From assembly GCA_020831805.1 (NCBI GenBank), contig JAFIFX010000012.1, forward strand, positions 26,172 to 90,171: a stretch of DNA of 64,000 nucleotides, given 5' to 3'. Both the position numbers and the translations under genes were made by a program. The notes under the pieces were generated by a model. That model saw only the letters and a list, made by a program, of their open reading frames with translations. It ran no database searches and was not told the origin of the DNA. This document shows positions 44,311-52,100 of this stretch, one piece after another; within the stretch, counting starts at the first letter, position 1, and every line of letters begins with the position of its first letter. This stretch comes from Planctomycetota bacterium. GTDB taxonomy: Bacteria > Planctomycetota > Phycisphaerae > Phycisphaerales > UBA1924.

Positions 44311-44345
44311 ACCCCATTTATACCACTTTTTCGGTACACTGTCAA
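44309..44345 (-). promoter_or_regulatory. strong sigma-70 promoter, probably leaderless, with possible operator
   Basis: On the minus strand TTGACA (44340-44345) and TATAAA (44317-44322) are separated by exactly 17 bases. Only six bases separate the -10 box from the regulator ATG, so transcription would begin at or next to the start codon. Two plus-strand heptamers ATACCCC (44309-44315) and ATACCAC (44320-44326), 11 bases apart, overlap the -10 region and could be an RHH operator. Confidence 0.75.
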
Positions 44346-44494
44346 GTGAATGGCCATGTCCAACAGCCCGGCCCGAGGGCCGCGACTGAGAGGCCAAGGA
44401 TTCCGATTGCTATCTGAAGTTCCGAGAACCGCTGCCTTGGGCCAATTCCGCCATGCTATGCTGCCTGAAATCGCACCCCTGACTCAAGGTACCG

Positions 44495-45319
44495 ATGGCG
44501 TCAACAAAGACATCCCTCAAGAAACGGTATGCGGACTGCCCAGTCAAGTGCCCAATGGTTCCCGAGGCGATCTCCAGCCTGAGTGGCTTCATCGAGCTAC
44601 TTGATGTGGCATTCCAATCACCGTCAAACCACAAGTGGTTTCGTGGCCACTCGAATCTATCGTGGTGCCTTGCCCCTTCTGCCTTGCGCTACCGGAAACC
44701 CGCCAATATCAAAAGAGCCCTATCCCTGCTCACGGACTTCAAGCGAGTCGCCGATTTTCGTATAGATCGACCACCACCATTCAGCGATGGTTTAAAGTGG
44801 ATGCAACTTGCACAGCACCATGGACTTCCCACCCGGCTGCTGGACTGGACATCCAACGCTGCGATCGCCCTGTATTTCGCATGTATGAGAGAGGAACGAG
44901 ACGGAATGGTATTCTTTATGGACCCAACTCACCTGAATATTCGCGTGCTTGGTGGCCAAAGGCGACTGCTCGATCCAGAAGAAGACGAGGCAATCATCAA
45001 ACCCTATCTCCGTCTCACTGAAAAAAAACAATCCAACGGCAAGTATCGAACTGTTGCAATACAACCAGTTATCAACAGCGAACGCATTCAGTTACAGCGT
45101 GGGGCATTCACACTTCATGGCAATAGACATTTTGACCTAGGCAAAGAAGAGTCCACTTCGCTATGCTACCTTCCAATTTTAAGAGAGCATAAAAAAACTC
45201 TGCTTGCACAACTCGCTGATCTGGGCGTAGACGAGATGTCGATCTTTCCGGAACATGAGCATCTGTGCAACCATTTAACTCGAGCCGCCGGCCTGCCGAA
45301 GGACTTCAATGATGCGTAA
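44495..45319 (+). CDS. FRG domain protein (element cargo)
   Basis: This 274-aa protein contains the literal FRG motif in HKWFRGHSNLSWCLAPSALR (residues 46-65) and the second family signature LAQHHGLPTRLLDWTSNAAI (105-124), then ALYFACMREERDGMVFFMD. The C-terminal half (QRGAFTLHGNRHF, EHEHLCNHLTRAAGLP) also fits the family. The biochemical activity of FRG domains is not established. AAGGT lies five bases before the ATG. The stop overlaps the next start by 11 bases, so the two form one unit. Base composition is AT-richer than the chromosome. Confidence 0.88.
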   Translation: MASTKTSLKKRYADCPVKCPMVPEAISSLSGFIELLDVAFQSPSNHKWFRGHSNLSWCLAPSALRYRKPANIKRALSLLTDFKRVADFRIDRPPPFSDGLKWMQLAQHHGLPTRLLDWTSNAAIALYFACMREERDGMVFFMDPTHLNIRVLGGQRRLLDPEEDEAIIKPYLRLTEKKQSNGKYRTVAIQPVINSERIQLQRGAFTLHGNRHFDLGKEESTSLCYLPILREHKKTLLAQLADLGVDEMSIFPEHEHLCNHLTRAAGLPKDFNDA

Positions 45320-46553
45320 CCTAACCTGCCCATTCATTCCAGTCATACGAAATAAAACTGAAGCCGCGATCGTGAAGTCGACGATGCCTGAAACTGATAC
45401 TGTGCGGATATCGGTAGACTTGCTGGAGACGATGCCGAAACCGACCGGTCTTAGGCTGTGGGTTGACTTGGCATTCGATGGATTTGAGTTTGTGTTCGGA
45501 GACGATAAGGAGATTTGGAAGCAGGCCCCAAGCGGATGGCACAAGTGGGCACAAAGCCTCCAGTGCGTGGATTGCATGGCCACAGAGGAGGCAGCCAGGA
45601 ACGCGGCACAGGGAGATATCGACAGGCTTGTGGCATCTGCAATGGACCGAGCTGCAGAATTCGACCCTGCGGCAATTTCTGTTCCACAAGTTCCATATAC
45701 AACAAGCGCTAACCGACACTCGATTAACAAAAAACTCGCTACAGCCGCAGGCAAGTGGAAAACCAAAAACTGGTCAAACGGCACGCTGATTCTTCCTGCC
45801 GTTTTATCGCATTCAGACGCCTATCGTATTAAAACTGTAGCGACACCCCGAGTCAATGCTATCGTCCGATCACTCGAATCAAGCCGGGCAACTGGTGTGT
45901 GGATATCACATGCAGGATTTGATGACCTAGGCGGACAAGGCAATCTGGCAAATGAGAAATTTCCCTCTATTATTAGTTTTCACGAGCAAGTTAATGATGC
46001 ACTGCCTTCCAAGACTTTTACTTGTGCCGGACCGTACTGGGCCCTAAACCTGATTCTGTGGGCGAGAAAGTTAATTGATGTACCACTGCTTGCATGCGGA
46101 AGTAAATTTCAGCACAACAGTCCTCGCCCTGTCCAGCTCTTAGGAAGGCAAAGACCCAGCCCAAAGATCGCACTGCCACCGCTTCGGCGTAGCTATACAG
46201 TTAATGCAGAGTTGCGTACCTGGATCAGATCTGCACGATCAAAATTTCCGCAGTCATCTGCTACTTGGGAAGAGTTCGACAAGCTCGATGCAAGTTTTTC
46301 CCAGTATCTTGGTCCGAGCGGAAAGGAGCCTGCTATGCGACAAACTGCCGACTTTTATATGCAGTGGGTGAGGCAAATTGCCGAGACACAACTGGCAGGC
46401 CGTGCCCTGTTTCTGTTTCAAGACTTTTCTACCGCCGTTGTGAATGGATCACACATCGGCACGAAGCTTCCTAAGCAAGGAGGACTATCGGCCGACGCGC
46501 GTAACCCAGGCTTCATTGCAGAACAGTTTATGCTTCAATGCCTGCCCCGGTAG
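45309..46553 (+). CDS. unrecognised 414-aa cargo protein partnered with the FRG protein
   Basis: I do not recognise a family. The start overlaps the FRG gene end by 11 bases (two consecutive ATG codons). There is no signal peptide or membrane helix. Conserved-looking stretches are NGTLILPAVLSHSDAYRI, GVWISHAGFDDLGGQGNL, KFPSIISFHEQVNDAL, CAGPYWALNLILWARKLIDV and LLACGSKFQHN, in a pattern of alternating strands and helices that could be a barrel. The C-terminal 150 residues are helical (TADFYMQWVRQIAETQL). It overlaps the convergent nuclease-like gene by 19 bases. Confidence 0.8.
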   Translation: MMRNLTCPFIPVIRNKTEAAIVKSTMPETDTVRISVDLLETMPKPTGLRLWVDLAFDGFEFVFGDDKEIWKQAPSGWHKWAQSLQCVDCMATEEAARNAAQGDIDRLVASAMDRAAEFDPAAISVPQVPYTTSANRHSINKKLATAAGKWKTKNWSNGTLILPAVLSHSDAYRIKTVATPRVNAIVRSLESSRATGVWISHAGFDDLGGQGNLANEKFPSIISFHEQVNDALPSKTFTCAGPYWALNLILWARKLIDVPLLACGSKFQHNSPRPVQLLGRQRPSPKIALPPLRRSYTVNAELRTWIRSARSKFPQSSATWEEFDKLDASFSQYLGPSGKEPAMRQTADFYMQWVRQIAETQLAGRALFLFQDFSTAVVNGSHIGTKLPKQGGLSADARNPGFIAEQFMLQCLPR

Positions 46554-47221
46554 ATGCGCCAGAAGTATTCAGTAGCCCACAAAGCTAGGGTATCATCGAG
46601 AGATAGATGAGACGGCTGGGCTTCGATGAGCAACTCGCATCGGGTCGGAGAGACTCCGAGCAAACCAATTCCATGATACCGAAGTTCATCACCGAATGTT
46701 CCGCCAGCTGCCCGCATTGCGTCCGGAAGCGGTAACGCAACGAGGGATTCAGGCGCAAACACCTGATTCGACTTCGCTTGCCAAAAAACATCAGTCCATC
46801 GGTGCAGTTTCAACTCGACGGCAACGAGCCGTTCCGCGAGGGGTGCCCAGCCATTGATCTTCTGGTAGCAGCCATTTTTGGTGCGTATCGCGTGGTTTGT
46901 CTCCACCAAACGAGCCAGCATGCGCTCTACACGCTGCTCCTGCGTGTAGGGGCCGAGCCGCCTGCATAGGGCTTTGATCCCAGCTCCGCGAGGAGTATTG
47001 TCAGCGTCGGGAAGAACAGAGTAAAGGCGGATCGCTTCGGCAGAGCCCAATGGTTGTCGTTGCCGCCTCTGCGTCCGGTGTAGAACCCGATTCTGGTCAA
47101 AACGGCACCCCACCAGGTCGCAGATACCCCACCCCGTACCGAACTCATCAGCGACATGCATCCGTTGATGCTGTAGCCAGCGCTTAACTGGCGCTTTCAT
47201 TTCTGCCTCTAGTGCGAACAC
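46535..47221 (-). CDS. candidate PD-(D/E)XK nuclease-like protein (element cargo)
   Basis: This 228-aa protein starts at a GTG with GAGGA upstream; an ATG seven codons later is an alternative. The pattern is LEAEMKAPVKRWL (Glu in helix one), WGICDLVGC (Asp35), then about 100 residues with a winged-helix look (GIKALCRRLG, RVERMLARLVETNHAI), then LVAVELKLHRWTDVFWQAK (E136-x-K138) and VALP. Helix-D-ExK-helix is the order of a restriction-endonuclease-like fold with a wing inserted. This is a pattern reading only. The C-terminus (CELLIEAQPSHLSLDDTLAL) is unassigned. Confidence 0.7.
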   Translation of the reverse strand: MFALEAEMKAPVKRWLQHQRMHVADEFGTGWGICDLVGCRFDQNRVLHRTQRRQRQPLGSAEAIRLYSVLPDADNTPRGAGIKALCRRLGPYTQEQRVERMLARLVETNHAIRTKNGCYQKINGWAPLAERLVAVELKLHRWTDVFWQAKSNQVFAPESLVALPLPDAMRAAGGTFGDELRYHGIGLLGVSPTRCELLIEAQPSHLSLDDTLALWATEYFWRIYRGRH

Positions 47222-47322
47222 AGAGCTTGTCCTCGTGTCTTGGGTGTACGCTAACTGCTGGGCAAATCGGCGTTCTTCTCTCAGTTGGGTGCAAATTCTA
47301 GCCTAGTTGCCAGATGTGTGCT

Positions 47323-48699
47323 TTACGGATGGTCCAACACCCATTGGCTTGCTGCGCGACCAGAGGCAAGTTTGGCGTTGGAGTAGGGATCGGCATTGAA
47401 TGCTGAGCAGATCGAACCATGGGACCGCAACGCAAATTTTTGGAGACTGACAGGGTATTGTCCGGATGCGAGAGTAGTGCGGAGGTCGATCGTGGCGGAG
47501 GATTCCGTGCCTGACGGGGATAGATCCTGTGTGAGCAGGGCGAGCAGGTCGGACGGACGGACCTGGAGGATCTGGGCGATCTGAAGGAATCGGGCCGCGA
47601 AGCTTGTGCGGCCCCACTCCCACCAGGATTCGAAGCTAGAGCCAGCGGGAGACGGGGCGATGGGGCGGCAATGGGTGCCGGCAACTAGGCGCTCCCACCA
47701 GACCGAGCGGGGGCGTCGGTCGATTTCCGACCGTCCGCTGTTGATGCGGAAGTCCAGCGAGCCGAACACGGCTTCCCGGAGTGTCCTCGGCCACTCTTCC
47801 GGGGATTCGAGCAGGCGCAGGGCGAGTGATTGAGCGCGGTCCTCCTTGTACTCGATCTCCAGCCGCTCCCAGACACCCTGAGGGGCGGATTTAGTCTCCA
47901 GGCCCTTGTCGTAGATCCGCCCACAGACGGCAGATTCACGCTTGCCGAGCTTGAGCAGGAGGCGGGTGGCTTCGTTAGCACTGGTGTACTCGGAGTCGTC
48001 GGCGTACCGGCGGATGCGGCAGAGTTCCCCCCGGCGGCAGGATTCGGCGGCGTTGCGGTGGAGGTCCACGCCCTGGCCGACGAAGTCGATGGCGGCGTCG
48101 AGCCGGGTGGCGTAGAAGCCGAGGAGGGCGTAGACCTGTCGCATGAGTTGGATGGCGGCGTCGGTGCCGAGGATCGTGAGCCGCTCGCCGCGGACATCGA
48201 GTTGGATGATCCCGCTTGGGTGACCGTAACTGAGCATCACCCCGGGGTGCCAGTTCATGCCGCCGCGGAACCACTTCGCGCTTCTTGAGTCGCTGGTCGG
48301 CTCGCCGAAGGTGCCGACCAGGAGGGCCTGGAGCCGGTCGAAGCTGGCTTCGTTGCCCACGAGGCGCATCCAGTCGAGGCGGATATGGACGCCCGGGGGC
48401 GGGAGCGGGCTGGGTTTTTCGCAGTGCGTTTCCGGGCTGGAAATGGGGGTTTGGGTTTCTATCCCCGGTGTTACAGAGCGGGGATGGATGCCAGGGCTCA
48501 GCCCCTCGGGCTCCCAGCGGGCGGGGGGGCGCCCGCCCACCAGCCGCCGCTCCGCATCGCCCCCACTCGCAGGCGAGGGGCGATGCTCCGACGGCGACCG
48601 GCGGGCGGGCTTGGGGGGTGCGTCAGGCCGGTCCGGGCCGCGACGGGCGTGGCCCGGACCTTGGGCAGCGGCTTCTTTGGGACGATCAGCCATCGGCAT
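47323..48699 (-). CDS. rep: replication initiation factor (Rep_trans/RstA-NicK-like)
   Basis: This 458-aa protein has about 100 disordered N-terminal residues, then the Rep_trans core: LDWMRLVGNEASFDRLQALL, GGMNWHPGVMLSYG, QLDVRGERLTILG, FYATRLDAAIDFVGQG and CGRIYDKGLETKS (the conserved Tyr-x-Lys-Gly), then ERLEIEYKEDRAQ. Relatives start rolling-circle replication of filamentous phages, plasmids and ICEs. It overlaps the upstream small ORF by 14 bases. Its presence suggests the element replicates after excision and can be mobilised. Confidence 0.85.
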   Translation of the reverse strand: MPMADRPKEAAAQGPGHARRGPDRPDAPPKPARRSPSEHRPSPASGGDAERRLVGGRPPARWEPEGLSPGIHPRSVTPGIETQTPISSPETHCEKPSPLPPPGVHIRLDWMRLVGNEASFDRLQALLVGTFGEPTSDSRSAKWFRGGMNWHPGVMLSYGHPSGIIQLDVRGERLTILGTDAAIQLMRQVYALLGFYATRLDAAIDFVGQGVDLHRNAAESCRRGELCRIRRYADDSEYTSANEATRLLLKLGKRESAVCGRIYDKGLETKSAPQGVWERLEIEYKEDRAQSLALRLLESPEEWPRTLREAVFGSLDFRINSGRSEIDRRPRSVWWERLVAGTHCRPIAPSPAGSSFESWWEWGRTSFAARFLQIAQILQVRPSDLLALLTQDLSPSGTESSATIDLRTTLASGQYPVSLQKFALRSHGSICSAFNADPYSNAKLASGRAASQWVLDHP

Positions 48700-48907
48700 G
48701 GCCCCCTTCCACGCCGGCGACCAGGGCTTCCTTCAGTTCGAGGAGGCGGCGGCGGGTGCCAACAGCGACCATCTCGTTTGACAGATCACGATGATGGCGG
48801 AAAGCCGAGATACGACCACGCTCGCTGCGGATGCGTGCATCGAGCAACGCCAGCAGCTCGACATAGTCCGTGGGATCGAGCGTCAGACGAATAAGCTCCT
48901 CGCTCAT
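48686..48907 (-). CDS. small helical protein of the rep operon
   Basis: This 73-aa protein (MSEELIRLTLDPTDYVELLA, LLDARIRSERGRISAF, RRLLELKEALVAG) is predicted mostly helical. No family is recognised. Its ATG overlaps the stop of the ORF upstream (ATGA) and its end overlaps rep, so it belongs to one translation unit. Small helical partners of Rep proteins are common, but a function is not inferable. Confidence 0.65.
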   Translation of the reverse strand: MSEELIRLTLDPTDYVELLALLDARIRSERGRISAFRHHRDLSNEMVAVGTRRRLLELKEALVAGVEGGHADG

Positions 48908-49041
48908 GACGCACCCCCTTCGGAGGCGCTGCGGGCGATGAGCAGGATCGCGGAACGGACTTCAAGGGGAAGTGTGGGCCATCTTTGCAGCAGTTCACGA
49001 CACGCTGCGTCAACGGCTTCTGTGCGCTTTTCTGTGTCCAA
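48904..49041 (-). CDS. small ORF at the right end of the element
   Basis: A 45-codon frame from a TTG start reads LDTEKRTEAVDAACRELLQ then RWPTLPLEVRSAILLIARSA. The stop overlaps the following ATG (ATGA), which supports translation. The start codon is uncertain; the frame is open further into attR. The TEKRTEA-DAA part is shared with the integrase tail because of the 34-bp repeat. Confidence 0.45.
   Translation of the reverse strand: MDTEKRTEAVDAACRELLQRWPTLPLEVRSAILLIARSASEGGAS
49004..49037 (+). repeat. 34-bp imperfect direct repeat, right element arm
   Basis: This is the second copy of the repeat at 42642-42675. It lies 42 bases inside attR, while the left copy lies 124 bases inside attL. 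The three mismatches are clustered at positions 9-12. Confidence 0.75.
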
Positions 49042-49079
49042 CCCGTCTGGCGGGGTCGGGATGGCCGATTCTGGTAGGT

Positions 49080-49101
49080 TTCGATTCCCCCCGGCTCCAT
49101 T
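49080..49101 (+). repeat. attR: 22-bp direct repeat
   Basis: The sequence is identical to 42496-42517 (TTCGATTCCCCCC... GGCTCCATT). The flanks differ: AGGT before it here, GGGG at the tmRNA copy. It marks the right boundary of the element. Confidence 0.92.
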
Positions 49102-49108
49102 GAAGAAA

Positions 49109-49145
49109 ACGCCCGCGGACCGTACCGCGGGCGTTGTCTGTTTTT
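49109..49145. terminator. bidirectional terminator, original tmRNA terminator
   Basis: A 10-bp stem ACGCCCGCGG / CCGCGGGCGT with a 6-base loop is followed on the plus strand by TGTCTGTTTTT. On the minus strand a T-rich stretch (GAAGAAAA in plus) follows. It lies 8 bases past attR and 15 bases from the minus-strand peptidase stop. Before integration it would have directly followed tmRNA. Confidence 0.85.
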
Positions 49146-49159
49146 GGGGTCGGTGTGAC

Positions 49160-51973
49160 TCAGCCCTCGTGCTCGTCGTCCTCTTCGCCGAGGGGCTGGG
49201 CACCGGACATGGACGGGCCGAGGTGGATGGCGTTGAGCAGGACGCGCATGCCGGCGTGGTTCATGCCTCGGTTGGTCGGGTCGCTGAGCAGGCAGATGAC
49301 ATTGCCGCGGCCGACGCGGTGGTGGGTGACGGCCGGCTGGTCGGCGAGGCGTTGGAGGTTGCCCGGGGAGATGCTGCCGCCGATGCGGGGGGCGAAGGTC
49401 TGGGACTCGAGGTTGTCCGTGCGGTGAAAGGAACCGAAGCGGGCGAGGACAAAGCCGCCCGAAGCCACGGGCAGGGGCGCCCCCGAGAAGACATGGAAGG
49501 CGACGCGCTCGCCGAGGCCAGCGGCCAGCGGGTGGGTGGTGTCGATGCTGGCCGCGATCAGGGCCCCGGGCACGCGGCGGTCAACGCTCCGGGCCTCGCG
49601 CTGGGCGTGGGTGAGCGTGTGCAGTTCGCGGGCGGGGGTCCGGTCGGTGGTGTCCCAGGGAAGGGGCTTGGCGTCGCCATCGTCGTCAACATTCTCGCTC
49701 GAGGACAGGCCGACGAGTTCGGAAGATGCCCAACGCGCGCTGTTGGCCAGCGCGACGACCGTGCCGCCTTCGCGGAGCCACGCCTTCAGGCGGTCGAGCG
49801 TGGAGCCGGTGATCGCGCGGCCGAGGTTGCCGCTGGGCAGGACCAGGACATTCACGGTGTTCCAGTCGACCGAGCCGAGGTCATCGAGGTTGACGACCGT
49901 GTGGGGCGTTGGGTACGCGTGGTCGAGCATGTGCCAGGTGTGGCCGAAGCTCAGCGAGCTGATGGGCGAGCCGGACGCGAGGACGACCCTGGCGGGCATG
50001 AATCGGCGGTTGGCGTTGTTGCCGATCGCCGGGCCGCGGGCGGGGATGCCGGCGTGGGTGGCGTGCAGCACGAACCGCTGTTCCCAGAGCCGGTCGGCGA
50101 ACGCGGCGATGGTCTCCTGCCGGTTGCGGCTGGGCATGACCAGCAGCGAGCCGGCGGGGATCGTTTCGCCCGTGGTCAGTTCGATCGTCTCGGAGGTCAG
50201 CCGTGCGAAGAGGTTCTTCTGCGAAGCCAGACCGAGGGCGATGGGGAAGCGGTGGTCGTCGGAGGGGACGAAGAAGGCGTAGCTGTCCTCGACGCGGGGT
50301 CGTTCGGTCGCAGACCGTGCGGGGAAGGCCTCGAAGCGCTCGACCCGCTCCAGGTGCGACGGTTCGATCGGCGTGCCGATCTCGACCGCGTCGAGCCCGA
50401 GCAGGGCCGGGTAGGACCAACTCGTGATGTCGTAGGTGTCCCGGTCCTCCACATAAGTCTCGCGCTCGAAGACGGTCAGGGCGAGCAGGCCCATGGGCTG
50501 CGCGGTGGGGATGTACCAGGACCCTTCGGCGAGGGTCGCCGTCTCGCCCTCGGCCTCGAAGGGCGGGAAGTAGTTGCGCACGCCGGAGGCGTCCAGCTCC
50601 GTGTCGCGGGTCAGCCGGTGGATCTCGATGCCGTGGATGTTGCAGACATCCCAGACCCGGTCCAGCAGCGCCGGGTCGTTTCCGGCCGAGATCACGAACC
50701 CGGCGATGGTGTCGGACGATCCCTCGGCGGACTGGCGGAAGTAGCGTGCGAAGCGTTCGAGCTGGGCCTGGCGGTTCTGGGCCGAGTGCTCGACATAGGA
50801 CATGGCCGTGATGAAGTGGTTCCGCGTGCGGTCCTGCAGCGAGAGGTTGTAGCCGGGCGTGTTGGGCGCATCGACATCGATGGTCAGGCCCGCGCGGCCG
50901 TGGCCGGCCTGCTCGGTCAGCAGCGAGATCGCCCCGTGGTAGACCGGGGTGACCTTGCCGTAGCCGGGGTAGAGGTAGTCGAACCGCTCCCGGGTGGCGT
51001 AGGGCAGGCCCGCGCGATCCATGGCCACGGCGCTGGCGCGGCCGAGCCGGTCGAACCAGTCCTTGGACTCTTCGGGGATGTTCGTGCTGTAGGGCGTGTC
51101 ACCCGCCCCGAGGAAGTAGGGCCGGTGCATGCCCTGCTCGTGGTAGTCGATGTGCACCTGGGGCATGTAGCGGCGGTACATCGCCATGCGGGCGCGGGAC
51201 TCGGGCTGCACGCCCCAGAGCCAGTCACGGTTGAGATCGAACAGGTAGTGGTTGGGCCGGCCGGAGGGCCACGGCTCGCGGTGCTCGCGGGCGATCGGGG
51301 TCGGGTCCGGCGTCGCGCCGACGACCTGCTCGAACCAGTGTACATACCGGGCCCGGCCGTCTGGGTTCAGGCAGGGGTCGATCACGACGACGACCCGCTC
51401 GAGCATGCGCTCGATCTCCGGGTTCGTCGCGGCGGTCAGCGTGTAGGCGAGCTGCAGCGCGGCCTCCGTGCAGGAGGCCTCGTTGCCGTGGACATTGAAG
51501 CTCAGCCACACCACCGCCGGGTTGGTCCGGGCGATCTCCCGGACGCGGGCCTCGCCGACTTCGCCCGGGCGGGCCAGCTCGCGGTTGCGCTCCAGGATCC
51601 TGTCCAGGCTCGCCAGGTTCTGCGGCGAGGAGACCGTCAGGATGCCCAACTCCCGGCGCTGGTGCGTGCGTCCGTACGGCAGATACACGGCGCGATCGGA
51701 CGCCCCCGCCAGGGCCCGGACATACGCGACCGTGTCGTGCGTGCGGGTGAAATGCGTCCCGATGTCGTACCCGAGAAACTGCCGCGGGCTGGGGACCGAC
51801 TCGGAGAACCGCAGGTTGTCGGACATGCCCTCGAGCCGGTACTCGTAGGGCTGCTCGCCCTCGGGCACGGGGGAGGAAGACGGCAGCGAGCTGCGTGGGG
51901 AGCCTGCGAAGGCGTTGGCGGCGCAGAGCAGCCCGCAGGCCACGATCAGCAGGGCGGTTGCGGTTCGGCGCAT
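49160..51973 (-). CDS. secreted M14-family zinc carboxypeptidase
   Basis: This 937-aa protein has a signal peptide (ALLIVACGLLCAANAFA). The peptidase M14 domain lies at about residues 60-400: the zinc ligands are in SFNVHGNEASC (HxxE) and HIDYHEQGMH, with DLNRDWLWGVQPESRA between them. The remaining 500 residues include a glutamine-amidotransferase-like region (WNTVNVLVLPSGNLGRAI, REGGTVVALANSARW), common in large planctomycete and Bacteroidetes M14 proteins. It probably trims peptides outside the cytoplasm. The ATG at 51973 fits the signal peptide. Confidence 0.9.
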   Translation of the reverse strand: MRRTATALLIVACGLLCAANAFAGSPRSSLPSSSPVPEGEQPYEYRLEGMSDNLRFSESVPSPRQFLGYDIGTHFTRTHDTVAYVRALAGASDRAVYLPYGRTHQRRELGILTVSSPQNLASLDRILERNRELARPGEVGEARVREIARTNPAVVWLSFNVHGNEASCTEAALQLAYTLTAATNPEIERMLERVVVVIDPCLNPDGRARYVHWFEQVVGATPDPTPIAREHREPWPSGRPNHYLFDLNRDWLWGVQPESRARMAMYRRYMPQVHIDYHEQGMHRPYFLGAGDTPYSTNIPEESKDWFDRLGRASAVAMDRAGLPYATRERFDYLYPGYGKVTPVYHGAISLLTEQAGHGRAGLTIDVDAPNTPGYNLSLQDRTRNHFITAMSYVEHSAQNRQAQLERFARYFRQSAEGSSDTIAGFVISAGNDPALLDRVWDVCNIHGIEIHRLTRDTELDASGVRNYFPPFEAEGETATLAEGSWYIPTAQPMGLLALTVFERETYVEDRDTYDITSWSYPALLGLDAVEIGTPIEPSHLERVERFEAFPARSATERPRVEDSYAFFVPSDDHRFPIALGLASQKNLFARLTSETIELTTGETIPAGSLLVMPSRNRQETIAAFADRLWEQRFVLHATHAGIPARGPAIGNNANRRFMPARVVLASGSPISSLSFGHTWHMLDHAYPTPHTVVNLDDLGSVDWNTVNVLVLPSGNLGRAITGSTLDRLKAWLREGGTVVALANSARWASSELVGLSSSENVDDDGDAKPLPWDTTDRTPARELHTLTHAQREARSVDRRVPGALIAASIDTTHPLAAGLGERVAFHVFSGAPLPVASGGFVLARFGSFHRTDNLESQTFAPRIGGSISPGNLQRLADQPAVTHHRVGRGNVICLLSDPTNRGMNHAGMRVLLNAIHLGPSMSGAQPLGEEDDEHEG

Positions 51974-52100
51974 GACTGACCTCTCTCGGGTTTGCGTGGG
52001 ATCGGAACGGACCGGATGATAGTGGCTCCGGACCCGCTCCCACCGGAATGGGGGGCATCCCGAGTCTGGGAAGGTCGTCAGCGCGATGGAAGAAGCCGGC

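Larger units (their letters stand above)
42518..49079. mobile_element. 6.6-kb integrative element in tmRNA, rolling-circle Rep type
   Basis: The element lies between two copies of a 22-bp sequence of the tmRNA 3' end. In order it carries a replacement terminator, integrase, excisionase and ribbon-helix-helix regulator on the minus strand, then two plus-strand cargo genes, then on the minus strand a candidate nuclease, a Rep_trans-type initiator and two small ORFs. The cargo (about 44.4-47.3 kb) is visibly AT-richer than the roughly 70% G+C surroundings. No capsid, conjugation or portal gene is present, so it is a small mobilisable or satellite-like element. The Rep suggests rolling-circle replication after excision. 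Confidence 0.88.

Noticed and set aside
44346..44494. Plus-strand consensus promoter for the FRG gene
   Set aside because: TATGCT and TTGGGC are present but the spacing is about 14 bases, too short to call.
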